Shown piece by piece: positions 27,551 through 35,308 of a DNA stretch of 64,000 bases; position 1 is the first letter of the stretch; every line of letters begins with the position of its first letter. The notes under the pieces were generated by a model. It ran no database searches. It saw only the letters and a list, made by a program, of their open reading frames with translations, and was not told the DNA's origin. The position numbers and the translations under genes are program-made. This DNA is from Flavobacteriaceae bacterium NBU2977 (GTDB lineage: Bacteria > Bacteroidota > Bacteroidia > Flavobacteriales > Flavobacteriaceae). Where the stretch lies: NCBI GenBank assembly GCA_019931105.1, contig JAIOUW010000002.1, positions 744,001 through 808,000 on the forward strand, in the 5' to 3' direction.

Positions 27551-27775
27551 TTAACCATCGGCTTTTCTACCTGCTTTTAATTCCTTCAGGTTTTTCTCCC
27601 AATCGATGTCGTGAGCGATTCCACTATCGATTACTTCTTGAATCGCTTTCCTTAGTGCGATTACTTTCTTCTTTTTCCAGCAGCCTAAGCCCTGCACGAA
27701 TGACCTCGCCCACATTTTTATAGCATCATGTGGAAATTTGTTCGTGGACAAATTGATCAAAATTGTCACTTAGCG
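27551..27775 (-). pseudogene. Decayed second ParD antitoxin gene
   Basis: On the minus strand, one frame reads DNFDQFVHEQIST, a TGA, then KNVGEVIRAGLRLLEK, and another frame continues RKAIQEVIDSGIAHDIDWEK to the end. Together these are the whole of a ParD protein (normally LGxHFDxFVxxQISSGRYxxASEVIRAGL in pattern) broken by one nonsense codon and one frameshift near the GAAAAAGAAGAAAG tract. Its start region further upstream also looks broken. No toxin gene follows this copy; the intact pair lies just beyond. Confidence 0.75.
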
Positions 27776-27867
27776 ATATTAAAATATTTTTACTCACCTA
27801 AATTAACGATGGACATAAACACCTTTTAGAGGTAACAATTATACATCTATAGCATTACTATATAACA

Positions 27868-27891
27868 AACCCCGACGTGCACATCGGGGTT
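27868..27891 (-). terminator. Hairpin downstream of the cox-like cluster
   Basis: Perfect 8-base inverted repeat AACCCCGA / TCGGGGTT with an 8-base loop, just after the coxM-like stop on the minus strand. It is a likely terminator for the whole cluster. Confidence 0.6.
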
Positions 27892-27918
27892 CGAAAGGAA
27901 TATCATTTCTTATTTTTT

Positions 27919-28722
27919 TTAGGCTTCCAATGCTCTTTTTACAAACACTTTGGCCAAATGCGCGCGGTATTCGGCATCGGCGAAATGGTCGCTCATAACC
28001 TCAACACCATCTACGGCATGGTTGGCGGCTTCACCGGCATTGCCCGAATACGCGTTCTCCACGGCCGTCGCACGATACGGGGTATCGGAAACCCCAGTGA
28101 TTCCCACCTTGACCGAGTCCCCATCTTTTACCACGGCCACGCCGACCACCGCAAAACGCGAGGCGGACTGAAAGAATTTTTGATAGTTTCCATTGACGAC
28201 TTTGGGAAACCGTACCGCAGTTATGATTTCATCGTCCTGCAGGGCCGTAGTGAAAATTCCCTGAAAGAAATCGGTCGCCGCAATGGTACGCTTTCCGTTT
28301 TTACCCTCTACTTCTATTTTGGCATCACAGGCCAAGACCGTTGCCGAATAATCGGCCGACGGGTCGGCATGGGCTAGGCTTCCCCCAATGGTTCCACGGT
28401 TGCGCACCTGAATATCACCGATACATTTTGCGGTCTGGGCGAGAATCGCAAGTTCTGAATTAATCAATCCCGAATTGACGATGGCACTATGGGTACAATT
28501 GGCGCCGATGACGATTTCATCCCCATCCTTTGAAATGGAATCCATTCCTTTGATACCACTGATATCTACCAAAATCTCCGGTCTGTTCAACCGCAGCTTC
28601 ATAGCGGGAACCAAACTATGCCCCCCGGACAAAATTTTGGCATCATAGCCATATTCATCGAGCAAATCGACCGCTTCTTTAACGGAGCCCACTTTTACAT
28701 AATCAAATTTTGCTGGAATCAT
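27919..28722 (-). CDS. coxM: FAD-binding medium subunit of a molybdenum hydroxylase (CoxM-like)
   Basis: A 267-residue FAD subunit of the xanthine dehydrogenase family. It has the two FAD-binding motifs, AKILSGGHSLVPAMKLRL near residue 35 and RNRGTIGGSLAHADPSAD near 108, and the C-terminal CO-dehydrogenase flavoprotein domain. It passes electrons from the iron-sulfur subunit to an acceptor. It is the last of the clustered genes, about 170 bases after the large subunit. Confidence 0.9.
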   Translation of the reverse strand: MIPAKFDYVKVGSVKEAVDLLDEYGYDAKILSGGHSLVPAMKLRLNRPEILVDISGIKGMDSISKDGDEIVIGANCTHSAIVNSGLINSELAILAQTAKCIGDIQVRNRGTIGGSLAHADPSADYSATVLACDAKIEVEGKNGKRTIAATDFFQGIFTTALQDDEIITAVRFPKVVNGNYQKFFQSASRFAVVGVAVVKDGDSVKVGITGVSDTPYRATAVENAYSGNAGEAANHAVDGVEVMSDHFADAEYRAHLAKVFVKRALEA

Positions 28723-28892
28723 TTTGTATGTTGTTTGTTTTCTCTCTTTATTTTTAATATCATTTTAGAATATTCACCTTAGGTGTTTACCAAAGTTGGG
28801 AGCTCGTTACCCGAAGTCTGAAGTTTTCTCTTTTTTCCTTTCTAATTCGCATAAGTGCTTAAACTACGTGCTCCGTGCTTCCCGCATCATAT

Positions 28893-31259
28893 TCACGTCT
28901 GCGCCTGTATCGCCTTCCATACCCTTTGAGGGGTCAATGGCATCTGAATGTCGGTCACGCCCAAATGTGACAGTGCATCGACTACGGCATTCACGACGGC
29001 TGGCGTAGAACCAATGGCCCCTGCCTCTCCGGCTCCTTTAACTCCCAATGGGTTATGAGGACACGGAGTCGTCGTTCTGTCGGTCTCGATGTTGGGCACG
29101 TCATCGGCGCGAGGCATGGCATAATCCATATAGGATCCCGAGATCATCTGGCCACCGCCATCGTAAACGACTTCTTCCAAAAGCGCCTGCCCTACTCCCT
29201 GTACCACACCGCCATGAATCTGCCCCTCGACGATCATCGGGTTCATTACGTTGCCCACATCGTCACAGGCCACAAACCTTTGAAGGTCTACCTTGCCGGT
29301 ATCGGCATCGACCTCGACTACGGCAATGTGCGTTCCAAAAGGATACGTAAAATTCGTAGGGTCGTAGAAACTTGAAAAATCAAGTCCGGGTTCAAGACCT
29401 TCGGGATAATCGTGCGGAACGTAGGCCGTCAACGAAACATCGCCGAACGATATCGATTTATCGGTTCCCTTGACCGTCCATTTTCCTTCTGCATATTCCA
29501 AATCCTCTTCGGCCGCCTCCAATTTATGCGCAGCGATCTTGGCGCCTTTTTCCAAGATCTTATCGATACTTTTAATGATGGCACTACCCCCAACAGCCAA
29601 ACTTCGCGAACCATAGGTTCCCATACCGAAGGCCACCTGATCGGTGTCGCCATGCTCGATCTCGACATCGTCCATCGCTATGCCCAATTTATCGGCGACG
29701 AATTGCGCAAAGACCGTCTCATGGCCTTGCCCGTGGGAATGCGCGCCGGTCAGCACTTGCACTTTTCCGGTGGGTTGTACGCGAACATGGCCCACCTCAT
29801 AGAGTCCGGCACGGGCACCCAATGAACCGACAACGGCCGATGGCGCGATACCGCATCCTTCGATATAGGTAGAAATACCGACCCCTAAAAGTTTTCCATT
29901 TTTACGGGCGGCTTCCTGTTCTTTTCTAAAGTCTTCATAACCCAGCATTTCCAATCCGCGTTTTAGAACACCTTTATAATTGCCGCTGTCGTATTGCAAG
30001 GCCACCTGTGTTTGATAACCTGGTTCATTCACGCCGTCAAAGGGAGGAATGAAGTTCTTGAAACGGATCTCGGCAGGGTCCATACCCATTTCCTTGGCCG
30101 CTTTTGAAAGCATGCGCTCCAGCAAATATGTAGCTTCGGGCCTTCCCGCTCCACGATAGGCATCTACGGCCACGGTATGTGTAAAAGGCGCGGTAACGTT
30201 CAAATGGATCAATGGCGTGGTATAAACGCCCTGGAACAAGGTACCGTGCAGATAGGTCGGCACGGCAGGGGCAAATGTTGAAAGATAGGCTCCCATTGCA
30301 CAATACTCATCGGTGAGGTGCGCAACGATCTTACCGTCTTTATCAAAGCCCATTCTTGATTTCACGACATGGTCGCGGCCATGCGCATCGGTCAAAAAGG
30401 CCTCACTTCGGTCGGAGGTCCATTTCACCGGTCTCCCGATTTCCCTTGAAATCCATGTCAACAAAGCTTCTTCAGTATAATGATAGATCTTGCTTCCGAA
30501 ACCGCCGCCCACATCTTTGGAGACGACGCGCACTTTATGCTCCGGAATTCCCAAAACAAAAGCGCATAGGAGCAAACGTATCAAATGCGGATTCTGGGTA
30601 CTTGTGTACAGCGTCCATTTATCGCCATTGACATCGTAATCGGCGATATAGCTGCGCGGTTCGATGGCGTTCGGTGCCAAGCGTTGGTTGCGGTATTCCA
30701 TTTCGGTCACGTGATGCGCCGAGGCCAGTGCGGCCTCTACCTCGGCCCTATCGTTGCCGATGCACCAATCAAAGGCTGCATTATCGGGCCATTCGTCGTG
30801 AACCTTTGGTGCGCCCGTTTCCATGGCGGCTTTGGCGTCGGTGACCGCGGGAAGTTCTTCATAATCGACTTCAACCAATTCGGCGGCATCACGGGCCTGT
30901 GCCAAGGTCTCGGCGACCACGATGGCGACCGCTTCCCCCAAATGCCTGATCTTGTCTTTGGCCAATAACGGGTGTTTCGGTTCGCGCATGGTCTCGCCGT
31001 TCTTGAAATCGACCTGCCATCCGCAGGGCACTCCATATTCCCCACAACCATCGCTTCCGGTATAAATGGCTATTACCCCTTCGGATTTTTCAGCTTCCGA
31101 AGTATCGATGGAAAGGATCTTTGCATGCGCATACGGACTTCGAACAAAGGCCGTATGTGCCATTTTCGGCAATTTTATATCGTCGGTATAGGTACCCGCC
31201 CCTTTCAAAAACCGGGCGTCTTCCCTTCTCTTAATCGGTTTTCCTATAAATGTTTCCAT
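28893..31259 (-). CDS. Molybdopterin-binding large subunit, form II CoxL-like
   Basis: A 788-residue catalytic subunit of the xanthine oxidase family. Molybdopterin-binding stretches include GGGFGSKIYHYTEEALL, QGHETVFAQF and SRSLAVGGSA, and the catalytic Glu is in GVKGAGEAGAIGS near the C-terminus. The active-site loop is AYRGAGR, the form II signature. Proven CO dehydrogenases (form I) have AYRCSFR with the Cys that binds copper. The enzyme is therefore a molybdenum hydroxylase of unknown substrate, and naming it a CO dehydrogenase would be wrong on this evidence. It starts 2 bases after the small subunit stop. Confidence 0.9.
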   Translation of the reverse strand: METFIGKPIKRREDARFLKGAGTYTDDIKLPKMAHTAFVRSPYAHAKILSIDTSEAEKSEGVIAIYTGSDGCGEYGVPCGWQVDFKNGETMREPKHPLLAKDKIRHLGEAVAIVVAETLAQARDAAELVEVDYEELPAVTDAKAAMETGAPKVHDEWPDNAAFDWCIGNDRAEVEAALASAHHVTEMEYRNQRLAPNAIEPRSYIADYDVNGDKWTLYTSTQNPHLIRLLLCAFVLGIPEHKVRVVSKDVGGGFGSKIYHYTEEALLTWISREIGRPVKWTSDRSEAFLTDAHGRDHVVKSRMGFDKDGKIVAHLTDEYCAMGAYLSTFAPAVPTYLHGTLFQGVYTTPLIHLNVTAPFTHTVAVDAYRGAGRPEATYLLERMLSKAAKEMGMDPAEIRFKNFIPPFDGVNEPGYQTQVALQYDSGNYKGVLKRGLEMLGYEDFRKEQEAARKNGKLLGVGISTYIEGCGIAPSAVVGSLGARAGLYEVGHVRVQPTGKVQVLTGAHSHGQGHETVFAQFVADKLGIAMDDVEIEHGDTDQVAFGMGTYGSRSLAVGGSAIIKSIDKILEKGAKIAAHKLEAAEEDLEYAEGKWTVKGTDKSISFGDVSLTAYVPHDYPEGLEPGLDFSSFYDPTNFTYPFGTHIAVVEVDADTGKVDLQRFVACDDVGNVMNPMIVEGQIHGGVVQGVGQALLEEVVYDGGGQMISGSYMDYAMPRADDVPNIETDRTTTPCPHNPLGVKGAGEAGAIGSTPAVVNAVVDALSHLGVTDIQMPLTPQRVWKAIQAQT

Positions 31260-31261
31260 AA

Positions 31262-31726
31262 TTACCCGTTTATTTTTTCAGCGGCATGCCGTATCGATTT
31301 GACAATGTTGTGATAACCCGTGCAACGGCAGAAGTTGCCTTCAAGTCCGTGTCGGATTTCCTCTTCGGTCGGATTCGGATTGTTTTTCAGGATGTCAGCG
31401 GCCGTCATCACCATTCCGGGAGTGCAAAAACCACATTGCAATCCGTGGTTCTCTTTAAATGCCTCCTGTATCGGATGCATCGCATGGCCATTGGCCATCC
31501 CTTCAATGGTCGTAACCTCGCAACCATCGGCCTGAACGGCCAATAAGGTGCATGATTTTACCGCATTGCCATCCAAAGTTATGGTACAGGCCCCGCACCC
31601 GGTGGTGTCGCAACCGATATGCGTACCCGTAAGGTCCAAAACCTCGCGCAGGTATTGGGCCAGGCTCATACGGGGTTCTACATCATGGGAATGCACCTTC
31701 CCGTTCACCGTAATCGAAATATTCAT
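31262..31726 (-). CDS. coxS: [2Fe-2S] small subunit (CoxS-like)
   Basis: A 154-residue electron-transfer subunit with two iron-sulfur clusters: the plant-ferredoxin type site [16 protein letters not shown] plus a later Cys, and the helical site with [12 protein letters not shown] and [12 protein letters not shown]. It links the molybdenum centre to FAD. It is adjacent to the large subunit by 2 bases. Confidence 0.93.
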   Translation of the reverse strand: MNISITVNGKVHSHDVEPRMSLAQYLREVLDLTGTHIGCDTTGCGACTITLDGNAVKSCTLLAVQADGCEVTTIEGMANGHAMHPIQEAFKENHGLQCGFCTPGMVMTAADILKNNPNPTEEEIRHGLEGNFCRCTGYHNIVKSIRHAAEKING

Positions 31727-31932
31727 ATGTGTTCTTTTTTAATTATGTATTCTATCTTTTTTCGCTTGTTGAAAAAGGTATGTATGTAACGCCTTCGCTA
31801 AACTTAACCGCAAGGGACACAATGGTTTACGCAAGGTTCGCCATGAGCTTCCGCAAGCTCGATATTCTTTGCGTACTTTTTCTTTCCCTGTGCACTTTGC
31901 AGTTCTATTACTGTTTCTTTTTCCTTTTCAGT
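31727..31932. other. Intergenic gap inside the cox-like cluster
   Basis: About 200 bases between coxG and coxS with no supportable gene. It contains a stretch (about 31803-31880) resembling the AACCGCAAGGGACACAA-type intergenic repeat seen in Bacteroidota, with GAGCTTCCGCAAGCTC as a small palindrome. Confidence 0.4.
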
Positions 31933-32382
31933 TTATGCGCCATTCTTTTCCAATTCATTTTCAAACGCCTGAAAAAACTGTTTTGACAAGGTGCTCACCA
32001 CCCCGCTCATAATCCGTTGCCCCATGCGCGCCAACATACCCGACATTTTTGCCTCCCCGGTATATTTTACTTCGGTTTTGCCGTCGTCAAGCGCATTGAA
32101 CTGCATGCCGATTTCGGCTACGACGTTGCCCGACTTGCTCTTTTGGTCAATGACCAGTAGACAACTTTTCTCTGTCACCTTGTCCCTGACCGAGAGATTG
32201 CCTTCGAATGTACCCTTTACGGGGCCGATACGAACCTCTGAAATCGCGTTGTAAGCATCTTCGCCGAGGGGCTTCAATTGCTTTACCCCTGGGGTCACCT
32301 TTTCAAGTACTGTAGGATCCATTAGCATCTTCCAGACCACATCGGGAGCGGCATTCAGTTTGTAGGTTCCGTTGATTTTCAT
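31933..32382 (-). CDS. coxG: CoxG-like SRPBCC protein
   Basis: A 149-residue protein started at 32382, where MKINGTYKLNAAPDVVWKML is the usual CoxG opening. The helix-grip fold is shown by LEKVTPGVKQLKP and the C-terminal ARMGQRIMSGVVSTLSKQFF helix. CoxG proteins help recruit the enzyme to the membrane or bind a quinone-like ligand. It sits between the vWA gene and the structural genes. Confidence 0.88.
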   Translation of the reverse strand: MKINGTYKLNAAPDVVWKMLMDPTVLEKVTPGVKQLKPLGEDAYNAISEVRIGPVKGTFEGNLSVRDKVTEKSCLLVIDQKSKSGNVVAEIGMQFNALDDGKTEVKYTGEAKMSGMLARMGQRIMSGVVSTLSKQFFQAFENELEKNGA

Positions 32383-32502
32383 GATTGAGGAAATATGTTT
32401 ATCAATATAAAAAATATGTTGCGGAATTGCCACAATTTTGGCAATTTTTACAAAGTATAAATAAAAAAGGAGATGGTATTTTGAATATCTATTACGTGAA
32501 GG

Positions 32503-33684
32503 TCAGAAATACGGCATATTCTTCAAATTCCTTTTTTTGCGGATATGCGAAATGGCCGATTTCAAACTTTCCAAATTATGTGCTGATGCCAAGACATCGA
32601 TATACGGAAGCGCCGTTCTCATACCCAGGGCCTCAGGGGCGAAATCGGCACTTCCGGCCAGCGGATTCAGCCAAATCACTTTTTTTGTTTTTTTATGGAT
32701 GGTCTGCATGGCCGTTTTCATAACATCGGGTTCCCCGGTATCCCATCCATCGCTCAAGATCAGAACAATGGTCTTCTTGTCCAACATACGATGGCCGTAT
32801 TCTTGTACGAAACCGTTAAGGCACGAACCTATAGTCGTACCGCCCGACCATTGCGGCACCCTATCGGAAATCATTTCAAAGGCCTTATCAAATTCATGAT
32901 TGTCAAGCAGTTCGGTCACGCGATGTAAAGCCGTACTGAACACAAAGCTCTCTATTCTGTCATAGGCGTTTTGAAAGGCATAAATAAGATGCATCAAAAA
33001 ACGGCTGTACAGATCCATCGACCGACTGACATCGCAGAGCAAAACCAGTTTCAATTTCTTTTCCTTTCTTTCACTGAAACGTATTTCGGTCAGATCGCCT
33101 CCCCGACGCATGTTCATACGAATGGTGTTCTTTAGGTCGACGGTCTTCCTTATTTTTGATTTCTTTCGCAGCCGGCTCTTTTGGTGGGCGATCTTACGGG
33201 CCATTTTTTGCAATAAACGCATTACCAATTGCATTTCTTCCGTACTCAAATCGGCGAAGTTCTTTTTGGTCAATACTTCGATATCGCTGTAGGAAGCCAT
33301 TTGCTTTTCGTCATCGGAGGCATTGAGGTTCAGCCATTCCTTTAAGGATTCGAACTGGGCACGGGACTTTTCGGCATCGGACCGTTTCTCTTTTTTTTCT
33401 TCTTTTTCCTTCAATTTCGAATCGACCGACCGGGCCAATTCATCCTTAAATTCAAGATACAAATCGTTAAACTGTTGCCGCTGATAGACATTCTTCGACA
33501 AGACGGCTTTTAGCGCATCGCGGAAATAACCTTCTTTATGGATCGGAAGGTAAGAAATGGCCTTGAGGGCCTCGGCTTCTTCATGGGCCCCGATCGAAAA
33601 CCCCTTTTTTCGAAGGAAACGGCAGAGCAATACGATGTTGGCCGAGAGTGCTGTTCGATAGGTTATGTTAGAGGTTTGAAGCAC
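32503..33684 (-). CDS. coxE: CoxE-like von Willebrand factor A protein
   Basis: A 393-residue protein. The C-terminal half is a vWA domain with the MIDAS motif DVSRS (LLCDVSRSMDLYSRF), and later TIVLILSDGWDTGEP. The N-terminal half is helical with a highly charged Lys/Glu segment around 100-120. With the MoxR-type ATPase it forms a chaperone pair that matures the molybdenum site in cox clusters. Confidence 0.88.
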   Translation of the reverse strand: MLQTSNITYRTALSANIVLLCRFLRKKGFSIGAHEEAEALKAISYLPIHKEGYFRDALKAVLSKNVYQRQQFNDLYLEFKDELARSVDSKLKEKEEKKEKRSDAEKSRAQFESLKEWLNLNASDDEKQMASYSDIEVLTKKNFADLSTEEMQLVMRLLQKMARKIAHQKSRLRKKSKIRKTVDLKNTIRMNMRRGGDLTEIRFSERKEKKLKLVLLCDVSRSMDLYSRFLMHLIYAFQNAYDRIESFVFSTALHRVTELLDNHEFDKAFEMISDRVPQWSGGTTIGSCLNGFVQEYGHRMLDKKTIVLILSDGWDTGEPDVMKTAMQTIHKKTKKVIWLNPLAGSADFAPEALGMRTALPYIDVLASAHNLESLKSAISHIRKKRNLKNMPYF

Positions 33685-33701
33685 GAAGCTCGGAGTTTTA
33701 C

Positions 33702-34064
33702 TTAAATTTTATTTCTAAAGGCAATCATCGAATTCATCAATCTGTAAGATCTGTTGTAATGCCGTTCAAAGATATCTTCATTTATGTAATTGCGATTCTT
33801 CGCTTTGTGCAAACATGTAACCACTTCAGCTAATGATCGAATCGCATATCCCATAAACTTTCTGAATTCCGGTTTTGATTGAACTATAGATCCTTCAGAT
33901 ATGTTCAAAGCGATTGAATCGGCCGCTCTTCTAAGCTGCGATGAGAGGTTATATATTTCTTTTTTCGGAAATCTACTTGTCATTTCATCCATTTCATCTC
34001 CCATTTCCATAGCATCTTGCCAAATACGCAATTTCTCGAATTTAAATTTTGGCTTATCTTCCAT
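33702..34064 (-). CDS. Four-helix-bundle protein (23S rRNA intervening-sequence / S23 family)
   Basis: A 120-residue protein with the family signature: KFEKLRIWQDAMEMGDEM, YNLSSQLRRAADSIALNISE, then KFMGYAIRSLAEVVTCLHKA. The family is named for open frames inside 23S rRNA insertions, but here it sits between coxD and coxE with no rRNA nearby. Its flanks carry short copies of a CTTCAAACTTC-type repeat, so it may have been inserted into the operon. Function is unknown. Confidence 0.88.
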   Translation of the reverse strand: MEDKPKFKFEKLRIWQDAMEMGDEMDEMTSRFPKKEIYNLSSQLRRAADSIALNISEGSIVQSKPEFRKFMGYAIRSLAEVVTCLHKAKNRNYINEDIFERHYNRSYRLMNSMIAFRNKI

Positions 34065-34164
34065 TTATTTGTCCAGATTATTTCTGTTGGTCACCATAAA
34101 AATAGATTCCCGAGTCCTGTATTCCAATAGTTGCACCGTGCTTCAAACTTCCGGCATCGGACCT

Positions 34165-35058
34165 CTACACAATTCTGGAAACCACCCCCGTACGTTCAAA
34201 AAGTTCGGAAAGCGAATCTTGGGTATGCCGAATATCTTGCCAATCTTTTAAGACCACGCCCAAGGTATCTTCGACCATTTGTTTATCTAAATGCGCTAAA
34301 TGCATGCCGGCCAAGGCCCTGGCCCAGTCTATCGTTTCGGCGATACCCGGTGTCTTTTCGAGTTTCAGGGTACGCAGCTCCTTCATAAAGGCACAGATCT
34401 GGTTCCCCAATTTTGCATCGATTTCAGGCACTTTTGCGGTTACGATGGCCAACTCTTTTTCGAAAGTCGGGTAATCTATCCATAGGTAAAGGCATCTTCT
34501 GCGCAGGGCCTCCGAAAGTTCGCGGGTACGATTGCCGGTCAAGATGATCTGCGGTCTGCTCTTTGCGGAAATCGTTCCGATCTCGGGAATGGTCACCTGC
34601 CAATCGGACAGCACTTCCAACAAAAAACTCTCGAACTCCTCATCGGCCCTGTCGATTTCATCGATCAGCAAAACCGGATTCCTTTCATGGGTTATCGCCT
34701 GAAGTATCGGTCGTTTCAATAAAAACTTATCCGAAAAAATAGTCTGCTCCAAAGCTTCCAATTTTTTGCCCCCATCCTCCTGCATCTTAAGGTAGAGCAA
34801 TTGGTGCTGGTAGTTCCATTCGTAGAGCGCATGGGTGCTATCCAACCCTTCATAGCATTGCAAACGTATCAGCTCGGTCTGCATGGCCTTGGCCATGACC
34901 TTGGCGATCTCGGTCTTTCCCACTCCCGCGGGGCCCTCCACCAACAGGGGTTTTTCCAACTTCATGGCAAGGAACAGCGACATGGCAATGGCGCCATCGT
35001 CAATATACCCTTGGTCTTGCAACATTTTTTGAATTCGGGAAAGTTCTTTTGCCTGCAT
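34165..35058 (-). CDS. coxD: MoxR-family AAA+ ATPase (CoxD-like)
   Basis: A 297-residue ATPase. Start at 35058 (MQAKELSRIQKM), since the upstream extension looks like non-coding DNA. Walker A is EGPAGVGKTE, Walker B is VLLIDEIDRADEE, sensor region ILTGNRTRELSEALRRRC. It partners with the vWA protein for cofactor insertion into the large subunit. It is first of the cox genes in transcription order. Confidence 0.9.
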   Translation of the reverse strand: MQAKELSRIQKMLQDQGYIDDGAIAMSLFLAMKLEKPLLVEGPAGVGKTEIAKVMAKAMQTELIRLQCYEGLDSTHALYEWNYQHQLLYLKMQEDGGKKLEALEQTIFSDKFLLKRPILQAITHERNPVLLIDEIDRADEEFESFLLEVLSDWQVTIPEIGTISAKSRPQIILTGNRTRELSEALRRRCLYLWIDYPTFEKELAIVTAKVPEIDAKLGNQICAFMKELRTLKLEKTPGIAETIDWARALAGMHLAHLDKQMVEDTLGVVLKDWQDIRHTQDSLSELFERTGVVSRIV

Positions 35059-35224
35059 ATTTCGGACCTTAATAGAGGAGAAAAGATACCCAAAATCGAA
35101 ACCGTGAACAAATTTGACCTGTAAATATGTGTACGGCCAAAACTTAACCACAAAAGGCGCTAGGGTTTTACAAATAGCTTGACGCCCTTTGCGATTGTGA
35201 AATATTGAAGTTGTTTATCAATGA

Positions 35225-35305
35225 GGTCAGCATAAAGTTCTTAGCCGCACCTCAAACTTCCAGCTTCGTACCTCGTACTTCAAACTTCGTGCTTCCAGCT
35301 TTATT
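35225..35305. repeat. Short CTTCAAACTTC / CGAAGT repeat cluster
   Basis: Several overlapping copies of an 8-11 base unit (CTCAAACTTCCAGCTTCG, CTTCAAACTTCGTGCTTCC). Related single copies occur at about 28860, 33675 and 34135, all in gaps of the cox-like cluster. This low-complexity family is commonly scattered between genes in flavobacteria. It has no known function. Confidence 0.55.
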
Positions 35306-35308
35306 TCC

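Noticed and set aside
28893-31259. Calling the large subunit a carbon monoxide dehydrogenase
   Set aside because: The active-site loop is AYRGAGR (form II), not the Cys-containing AYRCSFR required for the Mo-Cu CO dehydrogenases.
28893-31726. Many long open frames antisense to the cox-like genes (for example 29412-29825 and 30585-30968)
   Set aside because: They mirror the GC-rich codon pattern of the real genes on the minus strand; none has a recognisable domain or start signal.
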